64,000 nucleotides of DNA from Streptococcus suis (GTDB lineage: Bacteria; Bacillota; Bacilli; Lactobacillales; Streptococcaceae): assembly GCF_002960625.1 (NCBI RefSeq), contig NZ_POJH01000021.1, positions 1 to 64,000 on the forward strand, written 5' to 3'. A model generated the notes under the pieces. It saw nothing but the letters and a program-made list of their open reading frames with translations, did not search any database and was not told the origin of the DNA. The translations under genes were made by a program, and so were the position numbers. Positions 26,609 to 35,391 of this stretch are shown piece after piece; position 1 is the first letter of the stretch; each line of letters begins with the position of its first letter.

Positions 26609-28069
26609 TTAGATGGATTTGGCTTGGCTTTGTTTGCGGATGCGATTGATGATGTTCATCTTGTTATCCCAGACATCTTGGGCCAGGTCAACTGGATAGA
26701 GTTGTGGGTTGAGTACACGTTTGTATTCGTCCCAGAGCTTGTCAAATTCTTGGTTGGCATAGGCTTGAATTTCTGCTAGACTTGGTAATTCATAGACTTG
26801 CTTGCCCTCTTCAAAAATTGGGATTAGGAGAGGACGGGCGTCGAAGTTTTCAACGGTCTTGTTGATGTAGGTATAGGTTGGATGGAACATATAAATGCTG
26901 TCCATTTGGCTGACATCCGTATCCGCAAAGGTAATATAGTCGCCTTCTGACTTGCCCTTTTCTTTTGAGGTGATGCGCCAGACTTGTTTTTTGCCAGGTG
27001 TCGATACTTTTTCCACGTTGGAAGACAATTTGATGGTGTCTCGCATCTTTCCATTTTCCTCTTCAATGGAAACAATCTTATAGACAGCTCCCAAGGCTGG
27101 TTGGTCATAGGCCGTGATCAACTTAGTGCCCACTCCCCAGACATCAATTTTTGCCTTTTGCATTTTGAGGTTGAGGATGGTATTTTCATCCAAGTCGTTG
27201 GATGCGTAGATTTTGGCTTCTGTAAAGCCTGCCTCATCCAACTGTTGACGGACCTTTTTGGAAATATAGGCCATATCACCAGAATCAATCCGCACCCCTT
27301 TGAAATTGATTTTATCGCCCATTTCCTTGGCGACTTTTATGGCAGCTGGAACACCGATACGAAGGGTATCATAGGTATCTACCAAGAAAACACAATCGTG
27401 ATGGGTTTCAGCGTAGGCCTTGAAAGCCTTGTAATCATCGCCGTAGGTTTGGACTAGGGCATGGGCATGGGTACCAGCAACAGGAATGCCGAAGATTTTA
27501 CCTGCTCGAACATTGGAAGTGGCAGAAGCGCCGCCGATAAAGGCTGCGCGGGTGCCCCAAATGGCAGCATCCATTTCTTGGGCACGACGGGTACCAAATT
27601 CCATAAGCGCCTCTTCTTCAATGACTGCCTTGATACGACGGGCCTTGGTAGCAATCAGGGTTTGGTAGTTGACGATATTGAGAATAGCCGTTTCAATCAA
27701 CTGGCACTGGGCAAGAGGACCTTCAATCTGCATAATAGGTTCGTTGGCATAGACCAGGTCACCTTCCTTGGCAGAACGAACGGTCAAGTTCATTTCTAGA
27801 TTTGCCAAATAGTCAAGGAAATTCTTTGGATAGCCTAATTCAGTCAAATAGTCAATATCTGTCTGGCTGAAGCTGAGATTGTTGAGGTATTCTACTACAC
27901 GCTCCAAACCAGCAAAGACGGCATAGCCATTTTTAAAGGGCTGAGAACGGAAATAGACTTCAAACACGGCATGTTTGTTGTGGATCTTTTGATTAAAATA
28001 GACCTGCATCATATTGATCTGATAAAGATCGGTATGCAGGGTTAAACTGTCATCTGTAAAAACTGTCAT
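26609..28069 (-). CDS. pncB: Nicotinate phosphoribosyltransferase
   Basis: A 486-residue enzyme that makes nicotinate mononucleotide from nicotinate and PRPP. Typical motifs are DLYQINMMQVYF near the N-terminus, EFGTRRAQ, GTHAHA and VRIDSGDMAYISK. Length is normal for the Gram-positive PncB group. It is the first gene of the pncB-nadE operon, with an AAAGGAG ribosome site and an extended -10 promoter. Confidence 0.94.
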   Translation of the reverse strand: MTVFTDDSLTLHTDLYQINMMQVYFNQKIHNKHAVFEVYFRSQPFKNGYAVFAGLERVVEYLNNLSFSQTDIDYLTELGYPKNFLDYLANLEMNLTVRSAKEGDLVYANEPIMQIEGPLAQCQLIETAILNIVNYQTLIATKARRIKAVIEEEALMEFGTRRAQEMDAAIWGTRAAFIGGASATSNVRAGKIFGIPVAGTHAHALVQTYGDDYKAFKAYAETHHDCVFLVDTYDTLRIGVPAAIKVAKEMGDKINFKGVRIDSGDMAYISKKVRQQLDEAGFTEAKIYASNDLDENTILNLKMQKAKIDVWGVGTKLITAYDQPALGAVYKIVSIEEENGKMRDTIKLSSNVEKVSTPGKKQVWRITSKEKGKSEGDYITFADTDVSQMDSIYMFHPTYTYINKTVENFDARPLLIPIFEEGKQVYELPSLAEIQAYANQEFDKLWDEYKRVLNPQLYPVDLAQDVWDNKMNIINRIRKQSQAKSI

Positions 28070-28091
28070 AGCTTTCTCCTTTATTCTTCCT

Positions 28092-28100
28092 ATTATACCA
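28092..28100 (-). promoter_or_regulatory. pncB promoter
   Basis: Minus-strand extended -10 TGGTATAAT; its -35 region falls in the terminator of the prepilin peptidase gene. Confidence 0.65.
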
Positions 28101-28124
28101 AAAAAATCGAGCTAGGCTCGATTT
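28101..28124 (-). terminator. Terminator of the prepilin peptidase gene
   Basis: Perfect AAATCGAGC/GCTCGATTT stem with a three-base loop and a T run on the minus strand. It overlaps the stop codon of the gene. Confidence 0.88.
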
Positions 28125-28767
28125 AGAGAGTGATATTGATAATGAGACTGGCCAAAAATAGAAAAGGTACATAAGGAAGGGATTTTGGTTTGAAGATGAA
28201 AAAGATAGCCAGACCCAAGATGGAACTAATTTGGATAATCCAGAGAATTTCGGTAAAACCAAATAAAAGAGAGAGACTTGCCAGATAGAGAAAATCGCCA
28301 GAACCAATATTGAGTTGCCATTTTTCAGTCAGATAGGCCAGGACCAAAAGGCCGCAGAAGAGCCAGTTGAGCTGGGAGAGTAGCAGAGCTATAAAAGTAA
28401 AAACGAGCCAGACAGCAAAAGGATATTCCTGATGCTTGATGTCATAAATGGTCAAAACAAGCCCTGCCAAGATAAGAATGGTTTCGGTTAGGTTTAGGAC
28501 TTGAAAATGGCAGAGCAGGACCAATAGACCAGCTAAAAATTCTAGTCCCAGATACCAATAAGGGATCTTCGCCTTGCAGTAACGGCATTTGGATTTTGTT
28601 GAAAGCTGGGAAAGGATTGGAACTAGGTCCCAGGCTTTGAGCCGTCGCTTGCAGGCATTGCAGTGACTAGAGGGTGCGATAATGGACTGTTCAGGGAAAC
28701 GGTCGATGACCAATCCCAAGAAGGAGCCGATAGAAGCTCCAAGGAAAAATAGGATAATTGTCTTCAT
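28123..28767 (-). CDS. Type IV prepilin peptidase (competence, PilD/ComC type)
   Basis: A 214-residue membrane aspartyl protease that cleaves and often methylates prepilins; in streptococci it processes the ComG pseudopilins for DNA uptake. The N-terminal domain has GASIGSFLGLVIDRFP and two CxxC pairs (CNAC, CRYC). The catalytic aspartates are in the motif TIYDIKHQEYP and in GSGDFLYL. No competence gene adjoins it, which is usual for streptococci. I found no com-box-like sequence in the short upstream region. Confidence 0.92.
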   Translation of the reverse strand: MKTIILFFLGASIGSFLGLVIDRFPEQSIIAPSSHCNACKRRLKAWDLVPILSQLSTKSKCRYCKAKIPYWYLGLEFLAGLLVLLCHFQVLNLTETILILAGLVLTIYDIKHQEYPFAVWLVFTFIALLLSQLNWLFCGLLVLAYLTEKWQLNIGSGDFLYLASLSLLFGFTEILWIIQISSILGLAIFFIFKPKSLPYVPFLFLASLIINITL

Positions 28768-28819
28768 ACCTATTTATTCGCAAATGGGTGAGGAAAATGT
28801 GATATTTTTTTATTTTTTT

Positions 28820-29638
28820 TTACAAAATTTCGATGGTACTCTGGACAATACCAAAGGTGATAAGAGAATTTCGTATTTTTGCTTTGGTCTTGTCTGCTAC
28901 AGCAGGATTTGTTAGTGTCACCGTCACCGTCGCGCAATGTTCATATCCATCCATGGTCCAGACATTTAGCTGAGTGATTTCGTGAACATTTTCAAGAGTC
29001 AGGAGGACTCCTTTCACTTCTTCAAGATTTACTCCTTGCGGACTGGTTTCAAGTAGAATCTTGACATTGTTCCAGGCTTTTGGCAGGGCTTTGGCGAGGA
29101 TGAAGATAGCAATACCCAGTGAGAGTAATGGGTCTAGAAAGTACCAATCAGTGAATTGAAGAATGATGGAAACAAGGATGACCGCCAGCCATCCCAAAAT
29201 ATCCTCTAAAAAGTGCAAACTGAGAATGGATTCATTATGGCTATGGCCATTTTTTACAATACGGGAAGCAAAGAAATTGATGATGATAGCGATAATGCCG
29301 AGGACCAACATCCCATCTTGATTGACAGGGTTGGGATGGAAAAGATTGGGAATGTTTTCTACAAGGATCAAGCTGGAGCCGATAATCAGAATACTAGAAG
29401 TCAATAGAGCGGCCAAAATATTCCATCTCTTGTAGCCAAAAGGATAGTTCTTGTCAGCAGGTTTATTGGCATAGGTTTGCATGATGGCAGAGCTTCCGAT
29501 GGCGAGGGCGTCACCCAAATCATGAACAGCATCTGCTAAGATAGCGCTGGAACCAAAGAGCCAGCCAAAGATAAACTCGATGATAGAAAAGCTGAGATTG
29601 AGGAGAAAAGCGATAAATGTATTTTTAGAAGATGACAT
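28820..29638 (-). CDS. Cation diffusion facilitator (CzcD/ZitB-like metal exporter)
   Basis: A 272-residue transporter with six helices that exports divalent cations, probably zinc, in exchange for protons. The metal-site motif ADAVHDLGDALAIG in helix 2 and a second H/D motif in helix 5 (SLHFLEDILGW) are present, followed by a cytoplasmic ferredoxin-like domain (NVHEITQLNVWTMDG). The start at 29638 follows AAAGGGAATC; the frame is open for 24 more codons upstream, through the promoter. It is divergent from a TetR-family gene that may control it. Confidence 0.9.
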   Translation of the reverse strand: MSSSKNTFIAFLLNLSFSIIEFIFGWLFGSSAILADAVHDLGDALAIGSSAIMQTYANKPADKNYPFGYKRWNILAALLTSSILIIGSSLILVENIPNLFHPNPVNQDGMLVLGIIAIIINFFASRIVKNGHSHNESILSLHFLEDILGWLAVILVSIILQFTDWYFLDPLLSLGIAIFILAKALPKAWNNVKILLETSPQGVNLEEVKGVLLTLENVHEITQLNVWTMDGYEHCATVTVTLTNPAVADKTKAKIRNSLITFGIVQSTIEIL

Positions 29639-29656
29639 GAGATTCCCTTTCTGTGT

Positions 29657-29686
29657 TATACTGTTTATAGGTTTATTATATACTGT
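29657..29686. promoter_or_regulatory. Direct repeats between the CDF and TetR genes
   Basis: TATACTGT occurs at 29657-29664 and again at 29679-29686, 22 bp apart (two helical turns). The second copy flanks a minus-strand -10 TATAAT (29680-29675). A candidate regulator site, unproven. Confidence 0.4.
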
Positions 29687-29759
29687 AATGGGCCGAAAAA
29701 CTAGAAACAAGAGAAACGGTTTGTCTTTTTCTGAACAAATTGTTTGAAATGTACGAAAA

Positions 29760-30278
29760 ATGGATAGACGAATTGCAAAAACAAAAAGAGCTATTTTTCA
29801 GGCTTTTTTGACCTTATTAAATGATAAAGGTTATGATGACATGCGCGTGCAGGATGTTATTGACCTGGCAGATGTGGGGCGTTCCACTTTCTATGCCCAC
29901 TATGCCAGTAAAGAGGCTCTTTTGGAAGAACTTTGTCATGACCTCTTTCACCACTTATTTACAGGTCGTGAAGATGCGGATGTGAAGACTTTGTTGGCCC
30001 ATATTTTCAAACACTTTCGGACCAATCAAGACCGAGTTGCCAGCCTTTTATTGTCCCGCAATGCCTATTTTCTAAGAGAACTGGAAGCGGAGCTGAAACA
30101 CGACATTTTTCCAAAAGTGGTTGAAGACTACATGCAGGGCAAGGGGAATCTTCCAGAGGATTTGCTGGTACATTTTGTTGTGACCACTTTTGTGGAGACG
30201 GTCAGCTGGTGGTTGCAGCAACGCAAAAAGGTGGACGAAGCCACCTTGACCGAATATTATGTAAGATTATTAGCTTAA
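29760..30278 (+). CDS. TetR/AcrR family regulator (DhaS-like)
   Basis: A 172-residue regulator. Residues 1-50 hold the TetR HTH (RIAKTKRAIFQAFLTLLNDKG, here with the DNA-reading part VQDVIDLADVGRSTFYAHYASKE). The C-terminal ligand domain resembles the TetR_C_8 group of dihydroxyacetone-kinase-linked regulators (DhaS). No dha genes are nearby, and the divergent metal exporter is the obvious target candidate. The ribosome site is weak. It shares a probable mRNA with mnmM. Confidence 0.85.
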   Translation: MDRRIAKTKRAIFQAFLTLLNDKGYDDMRVQDVIDLADVGRSTFYAHYASKEALLEELCHDLFHHLFTGREDADVKTLLAHIFKHFRTNQDRVASLLLSRNAYFLRELEAELKHDIFPKVVEDYMQGKGNLPEDLLVHFVVTTFVETVSWWLQQRKKVDEATLTEYYVRLLA

Positions 30279-30287
30279 GGAGTGAAA

Positions 30288-30842
30288 ATGCTTAGACCTT
30301 TACACATGGCTCATGCCTTTTTAGATGAAATTTTAACCGACCAAGACCTAGCGGTTGATGCGACGATGGGAAATGGCCATGACACACTATTTTTAGCCCA
30401 GCGAGCAGGAAAAGTGGTGGCCTTTGATATTCAGGAACAAGCCCTGACCACAACGGCTGAAAAACTAGAAAAAGCTGGCTTGACCAATGCCCAATTGGTT
30501 TTGACAGGACACGAAAACCTCGACCAATATGTAGAGGAATGCAAGGCAGCCATTTTCAATCTGGGCTATCTTCCTTCGGCGGATAAGTCAGTTATTACCT
30601 TGCCTGCAACCACCCTTCAAGCTGTTGAAAAAGTTCTTGACCGACTGGTGGTTGGTGGTCGCCTAGCCATCATGATTTATTATGGACATGAGGGTGGGGC
30701 GGTTGAGAAGGATGCTGTCTTAGACTTTGTCAGCCAGCTAGACCAGACCGTCTTTACAGCCATGCTCTACAAACCGCTTAACCAAGTCAATACCCCACCG
30801 TTTTTGGTCATGGTGGAACGATTAAAATCCAGCTCAAACTAG
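30288..30842 (+). CDS. mnmM: tRNA (mnm5s2U34)-methyltransferase, YtqB/MnmM family
   Basis: A 184-residue class I SAM methyltransferase of the YtqB family, shown in Gram-positives to methylate nm5s2U34 of tRNA. Motif I is DATMGNGHDTLFLA; FNLGYLPS and IYYGHEGG are family markers. The start at ATG 30288 is preferred over GTG 30282, which lies in the AAGGAG ribosome site. It follows the TetR gene by 9 bp and ends in a bidirectional terminator. Confidence 0.88.
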   Translation: MLRPLHMAHAFLDEILTDQDLAVDATMGNGHDTLFLAQRAGKVVAFDIQEQALTTTAEKLEKAGLTNAQLVLTGHENLDQYVEECKAAIFNLGYLPSADKSVITLPATTLQAVEKVLDRLVVGGRLAIMIYYGHEGGAVEKDAVLDFVSQLDQTVFTAMLYKPLNQVNTPPFLVMVERLKSSSN

Positions 30843-30860
30843 GGCTGGATTTGTTTTTTA
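30825..30860. terminator. Terminator between mnmM and the ABC ATPase gene
   Basis: AAATCCAGC/GCTGGATTT stem (30825-30833, 30844-30852), T-rich after it on the plus strand. Confidence 0.82.
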
Positions 30861-31637
30861 TAATATGGGCTTAATGAACAATCTTCCCTCCCCCAAGTCA
30901 ATCAATTCCACCTGATTACCATAAAAATCGCTGAGGAGTTCAGGGGTTAAAATGTCTTGTTTTGGTCCCTGGGCCAAGACCTTGCCATCTTTGAGCAGGA
31001 GGACATGGGTAAAATTGTCAGTGATTTCCTCTGCGTGATGGGTGACGTAGATAATGGCAGGAGCTGTTGGGAGTTGGCAGATGTGGTCAATATGATGGAG
31101 CAGGCGTTCTCTTGCTAGTAAATCCAAGCCGACTGTTGCTTCGTCTAAAATCAAAATAGCAGGTTCTTCCATCAAACTGCGGGCGATGAGTAGCAATTGG
31201 CGTTCGCCTTGTGACAAACTGGCATAGGCCCTGCCAATCAAGTGGTCAGCCTTGATTGTTTTCAGCATTTCAATAGCCTGGTCTAGCTCAGCTTGTCCAT
31301 ACTCACGGTAGAGGATGGAGGATTTGTATTTTCCAGTCAAGACAATCTGCTCAGCTGTCAAATCAATGGGAAATCGTTCTGCTAAAAAGGAGCCAACCAC
31401 CCCAATCTTAGTGCGTAGGCCGGGAATATCACCCTTGCCAAACTCCACTCCCAGAACAGTCAACTCGCCAGAAGTCTTCCAAAACTCTGCCATCAATATG
31501 CGTAGCAGTGTTGATTTTCCAGCACCGTTAAGGCCTAAAATAGCCCAACGCTCCCCTTTTTTAAATTCCCAGTTGATGTCTTTTAATAGATACTTCCCCT
31601 GTCTTTTGTAGGACAGTTCTTTCATGGATAAAATCAT
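30858..31637 (-). CDS. Stand-alone ABC transporter ATP-binding protein (YlmA/ModF-like)
   Basis: A 259-residue ABC ATPase with Walker A GLNGAGKST, signature SLSQGERQ, Walker B AILILDEATVGLD and H-loop YVTHHAEEI. No permease gene adjoins it, and streptococci carry a solitary YlmA-type ATPase of this kind; the transported substrate or other role is unknown. It has its own extended -10 promoter facing that of the CorC-like gene. Confidence 0.85.
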   Translation of the reverse strand: MILSMKELSYKRQGKYLLKDINWEFKKGERWAILGLNGAGKSTLLRILMAEFWKTSGELTVLGVEFGKGDIPGLRTKIGVVGSFLAERFPIDLTAEQIVLTGKYKSSILYREYGQAELDQAIEMLKTIKADHLIGRAYASLSQGERQLLLIARSLMEEPAILILDEATVGLDLLARERLLHHIDHICQLPTAPAIIYVTHHAEEITDNFTHVLLLKDGKVLAQGPKQDILTPELLSDFYGNQVELIDLGEGRLFIKPIL

Positions 31638-31715
31638 ATGGACCTCACTTTTCTTTTTGACTATTTTATCACAGAAGTGTAGATTTACAGATATTTTTGC
31701 CGAATGTCACCTCGA

Positions 31716-31747
31716 TTATACCAAAATGAAAAGAATATGGTATAATG
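31716..31747. promoter_or_regulatory. Mirror-image extended -10 promoters for the ABC ATPase and CorC-like genes
   Basis: ATTATACCA (31716-31724, a minus-strand TGGTATAAT) and TGGTATAAT (31739-31747) form a 9-bp inverted repeat 14 bp apart. Each is an extended -10 reading away from the other, so the two upstream elements overlap. Confidence 0.7.
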
Positions 31748-31780
31748 GGAATGTTATAGATTTTATTATAGGAGAATATC

Positions 31781-33115
31781 ATGGAAGACCCTGGTAGTCA
31801 GACCATTCATTTACAATTATTATTACTTTTATTGTTGACCTTGCTCAATGCCTTCTTTTCAGCTTCAGAAATGGCCCTTGTTTCCCTCAATCGTTCACGG
31901 GTGGAGCAAAAGGCAGCTGAGGGTGAGAAGAAGTATATTCGCTTACTGCAAGTTTTAGAAAATCCCAATAATTTCCTTTCTACTATTCAGGTTGGAATTA
32001 CCTTTATTTCTATCCTTTCGGGTGCCAGCTTGGCCAATGATTTAGGTGCTGTTTTTGCCAAGTGGATGGGTAATTCAACAACAGCTCAAACTGCTGGTTA
32101 CTGGTTGGCTTTAGCGATGTTGACCTTTGTATCCATCGTACTGGGTGAACTATATCCCAAGCGGATTGCCATGAATATGAAGGAAAATCTGGCAGTTGTT
32201 ACGGCGCCAGTGATTATTTTCCTAGGGAAGATTGTTAGTCCTTTCGTTTGGCTCTTATCAGCCGCGACCAATCTCATCAGCCGCATTACGCCTATGAATT
32301 TTGATGATGCGGACGAGCAGATGACCCGGGATGAGATTGAATATATCTTGACCAAGAGCGAGCAGACTTTGGATGCGGAAGAAATCGAGATGTTGCAAGG
32401 TGTATTCTCCTTGGATGAGCTGATGGCGCGTGAAGTCATGGTTCCCCGTACGGATGCCTTCATGGTTGATATTGAAGACGATACGGAAACCATTATGGCG
32501 GCCATTCTCAAACAGAATTTTTCTCGCGTTCCCGTCTATGATGGGGATAAGGATAACATCATCGGCCTTATTCATACCAAGAAAATTTTATCTGCAGCTT
32601 TTAGCAATGGTTTCGACAATCTTAATATCCGACGTATTATGCAGGAACCTCTCTTTGTTCCAGAAACGATTTTTGTAGATGATTTGCTCAAATCCTTGCG
32701 GAATACCCAAAATCAGATGGCTATCTTGCTGGATGAGTATGGTGGAGTTGCTGGGCTGGTGACTTTGGAAGATTTGTTGGAAGAAATTGTCGGGGAAATC
32801 GATGATGAAACGGACAAGACAGAGATTTTTGTCCGTGAAATTGCAGAGAATACCTATATTGTCCAAGGGAATATGACTCTGAATGACTTCAATGAGCATT
32901 TTGATACGGAGCTAGAAAGTGATGATGTGGATACCATTGCAGGTTATTATTTGACCGGAGTTGGCACTATTCCAAGCCAGGAAGAAAAGGTGACCTTTGA
33001 AGTGGACAGTAAGGACCATCATTTAGTCTTTATCAATGATAAGGTGAAAAATGGTCGGGTGACCAAGCTTAAAATGATGATGACTACTCTGGAAGAGGAA
33101 GTTGAAAAAGAATAA
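31781..33115 (+). CDS. CNNM/CorC-like membrane protein (hemolysin C family)
   Basis: A 444-residue protein: CNNM (DUF21) membrane domain (residues 10-190, LLTLLNAFFSASEMALVSLN), a CBS pair (about 210-340, MVPRTDAF, DEYGGVAGLVTLEDLLEE) and a C-terminal CorC_HlyC domain (350-430). The family acts in magnesium export or homeostasis; the name hemolysin is historical. Gly/Ala-rich ATG context with AGGAG supports the start. It is monocistronic. Confidence 0.9.
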   Translation: MEDPGSQTIHLQLLLLLLLTLLNAFFSASEMALVSLNRSRVEQKAAEGEKKYIRLLQVLENPNNFLSTIQVGITFISILSGASLANDLGAVFAKWMGNSTTAQTAGYWLALAMLTFVSIVLGELYPKRIAMNMKENLAVVTAPVIIFLGKIVSPFVWLLSAATNLISRITPMNFDDADEQMTRDEIEYILTKSEQTLDAEEIEMLQGVFSLDELMAREVMVPRTDAFMVDIEDDTETIMAAILKQNFSRVPVYDGDKDNIIGLIHTKKILSAAFSNGFDNLNIRRIMQEPLFVPETIFVDDLLKSLRNTQNQMAILLDEYGGVAGLVTLEDLLEEIVGEIDDETDKTEIFVREIAENTYIVQGNMTLNDFNEHFDTELESDDVDTIAGYYLTGVGTIPSQEEKVTFEVDSKDHHLVFINDKVKNGRVTKLKMMMTTLEEEVEKE

Positions 33116-33121
33116 GATAAG

Positions 33122-33149
33122 ACCAGTTGCTTTAAGGTAGCTGGTTTTT
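33122..33149 (+). terminator. Terminator after the CorC-like gene
   Basis: ACCAG-TTGC/GTAG-CTGGT stem, then five T. Confidence 0.78.
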
Positions 33150-33192
33150 CATAGCATTTTAAATAGTTAGTTAAAAACAATCAAATACAAGT

Positions 33193-33222
33193 ATAGAAGC
33201 GTTTTCATTTTTATGGTATAAT
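33193..33222 (+). promoter_or_regulatory. pflA promoter with a cre-like site
   Basis: Extended -10 TGGTATAAT (ends 33222). At 33193-33207, ATAGAAGCGTTTTCA fits the CcpA cre pattern WTGNAANCGNWNNCW with one mismatch, directly upstream. CcpA control of pyruvate formate-lyase functions is known in streptococci. Confidence 0.6.
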
Positions 33223-33248
33223 AACTATATTAAGAAAACGAGGATGAG

Positions 33249-34040
33249 ATGATGGAAGAAGTAGATTACCGAAAAGTAACAGGGCTTGTTCATTCGACTG
33301 AGAGTTTTGGCTCTGTGGATGGACCAGGTGTACGTTTTGTGGTCTTTATGCAAGGTTGTCATATGCGTTGCCAGTATTGCCATAACCCTGATACTTGGGA
33401 ATTGGTCAATCCTGCGGCCAAAGAACGAACTGCAGAGGATGTTCTCAATGAAGCCTTGCGTTTTCGTATGTTCTGGGGGAAAGAAGGTGGGATAACGGTA
33501 TCTGGTGGTGAAGCTACTATTCAGATTGACTTTTTGATTGCCCTTTTTACCTTGGCAAAAGAAAAAGGCATCCACACGACCTTGGACACCTGTGCTCTGA
33601 CCTTCCGTTCGACAGAGCGTTATCTGGAAAAATACAATCGTTTGATGGAAGTGACAGATTTGGTGCTCTTGGATATTAAGGAAATCAATCCAGACCAGCA
33701 CCGCATTGTAACGGGGCATAGCAATAAGACTATTTTAGAGTGTGCCCGTTACCTATCGGATATCGGTAAGCCAGTTTGGATTCGTCATGTCTTGGTACCA
33801 GGACTGACAGACCGTGATGATGACCTAATTGAGCTAGGAAAGTTTGTCAAGACCTTGAATAATGTCGAGCGTTTTGAAGTTTTGCCTTATCATAATCTTG
33901 GAGAATTTAAGTGGCGTGAGCTGGGTAGACCTTATCCACTTGAAGGGACCAAGCCACCAAGTAAGGAACGCGTTTTAAACGCTAAGACCTTGATGGAAAC
34001 CGAATCCTATCAAGACTATATGAATCGAATAAAGGGATAG
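33249..34040 (+). CDS. pflA: Pyruvate formate-lyase activating enzyme
   Basis: A 263-residue radical SAM enzyme that makes the glycyl radical of pyruvate formate-lyase under anaerobiosis. Cluster cysteines C37, C41 and C44 (CHMRCQYC), with upstream STESFGSVDGPG and later VSGGEATIQ. Either of two adjacent ATGs (33249, 33252) may be used. The pfl gene is not adjacent, as in other streptococci. GH3 hexosaminidase follows after 5 bp. Confidence 0.94.
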   Translation: MMEEVDYRKVTGLVHSTESFGSVDGPGVRFVVFMQGCHMRCQYCHNPDTWELVNPAAKERTAEDVLNEALRFRMFWGKEGGITVSGGEATIQIDFLIALFTLAKEKGIHTTLDTCALTFRSTERYLEKYNRLMEVTDLVLLDIKEINPDQHRIVTGHSNKTILECARYLSDIGKPVWIRHVLVPGLTDRDDDLIELGKFVKTLNNVERFEVLPYHNLGEFKWRELGRPYPLEGTKPPSKERVLNAKTLMETESYQDYMNRIKG

Positions 34041-34045
34041 TAGTA

Positions 34046-35203
34046 GTGCGTAAAGCTAGAGTAAATAAAAGTCTAGGTGTAGTCGGACCGCTTTTGGCAT
34101 GTTTGTTGATTGCAGTCTGTGCATCCCTAGCATATTATGTGTTTAATAAAAGAGAAGGACAGTTCAGCAACAGTCCTTCTTTTGTGGCTGTTCAAGAGAT
34201 TTCTGTCAAAGAGAAACTAATCTCTGATTACCTACAACAAATGACCCTAGAAGAAAAAGTTGGTCAGATGATTTTTGCACGTATACCTGCTGAAAATCAA
34301 TTAGAGGATCTTGCTTCCTATCACTTTGGTGGTTATATCTTATTTTCACGGGACTTTGAAGGAAGGACCTTAGAACAAGTCAAGGAAGAAGTTGCGGCTT
34401 ATCAAGCTAATTCCAAACTACCACTTTTAATGGCTTCTGATGAAGAAGGTGGAACGGTAACGCGGGTTAGTCAGTTATTAGAAACTCCCTTTGCCTCCCC
34501 CTTGGAATTGTATCAGTCAGGGGGGCTGGAGGCTGTTTTAGAAGATACTAAGCATAAAACCAGTCTTTTGAAAGGGATAGGTATTCATGCCGGTTTCTTT
34601 CCAGTTGCGGACTTATCTACAGATCCATGGTCATTTATCTATGATCGGACTATTGGTCAAGATGCTGCTACAACATCCACTTATATCAGCCAAGAGGTCC
34701 AGCTACTGAAACAAGAGCAATTTGCTTCGACTTTGAAACATTTCCCAGGCTATGGGAACAATGCTGATTCACATACAGATTTGGTATATGACAATCGTAG
34801 TTTAGAAGAATTACGAGCAAATGATTTTCTTCCCTTTAAGGCTGGAATTGAAGCGGGGGCAGACTCCATCATGGTCAGTCACAATATCGTCCCTGCCATT
34901 GATGATGTCCCGTCTTCCATTTCACCTGAAATCAATAAAATATTACGGTCCGAGCTTGGTTTTGAGGGGGTCATTATGACCGATGACTTTGATATGCTGG
35001 GTCTATCGCAATTCGTTGATCAAAATTCGGGTGCCTTGCAGACTATTCAAGCTGGGACAGATATGATCTTATCTTCGAGCTATGCTAGTCAAATTCCTTA
35101 TATTGTGGAACAAGTGAAAGCTGGAACTATTACAGAGGAGCGGCTTGACCAATCTGTCAAACGTATTTTGGGAATGAAATATGATCTTGGCTTAATCAAA
35201 TAA
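34046..35203 (+). CDS. GH3-family beta-N-acetylhexosaminidase (NagZ-like), membrane-anchored
   Basis: A 385-residue protein with an N-terminal membrane segment (about 12-31) and a GH3 domain. The key loop KHFPGYGNNADSHTD supplies the Asp-His catalytic dyad of NagZ-type enzymes (the usual GHG is GYG), and MTDDFDM holds the nucleophile aspartate. It probably trims GlcNAc from peptidoglycan fragments on the outside. It begins with GTG and lies 5 bp after pflA, so both may share the pflA promoter, although their functions are unrelated. Confidence 0.87.
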   Translation: MRKARVNKSLGVVGPLLACLLIAVCASLAYYVFNKREGQFSNSPSFVAVQEISVKEKLISDYLQQMTLEEKVGQMIFARIPAENQLEDLASYHFGGYILFSRDFEGRTLEQVKEEVAAYQANSKLPLLMASDEEGGTVTRVSQLLETPFASPLELYQSGGLEAVLEDTKHKTSLLKGIGIHAGFFPVADLSTDPWSFIYDRTIGQDAATTSTYISQEVQLLKQEQFASTLKHFPGYGNNADSHTDLVYDNRSLEELRANDFLPFKAGIEAGADSIMVSHNIVPAIDDVPSSISPEINKILRSELGFEGVIMTDDFDMLGLSQFVDQNSGALQTIQAGTDMILSSSYASQIPYIVEQVKAGTITEERLDQSVKRILGMKYDLGLIK

Positions 35204-35212
35204 ACAAAGAAA

Positions 35213-35383
35213 GGGAGCGGGAAAGAACTCGACTGGTCAAAAAAAGAGTTCGTCTTCCCGCCCCCGCACAGTTGATTAGGTCAGATTTGGAGTGTAAAAC
35301 ACGAACAAATCTGCCAATCAACCACTGCGCTGAGATGTTGACACGAACCCTGAGAAGCGAGGTTGGTCTTTTTACCCAGCCTC
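35213..35383. repeat. Intergenic three-hairpin repeat element
   Basis: Hairpin 1: 35213-35265 (GCGGGAA, GAACTC arms with GAGTTC, TTCCCGC). Hairpin 2: 35269-35326 (GTTGATT...AATCAAC, CAGATTTG...CAAATCTG). Hairpin 3: 35359-35383 (GAGGTTGGT/ACCCAGCCTC) followed by TTTT, which also acts as terminator for the gene before it. From memory it resembles an S. suis intergenic repeat found at many loci; no second copy lies in this window. Confidence 0.55.
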
Positions 35384-35391
35384 TTTTCGTA

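Noticed and set aside
28820..29710. Longer start of the CDF transporter at 29710
   Set aside because: The extra 24 codons cover the promoter region; the start at 29638 has a ribosome site and fits the family.
30858..31637. Part of a molybdate or other metal uptake operon
   Set aside because: The ATPase resembles ModF/YlmA, but no permease or binding protein adjoins it.
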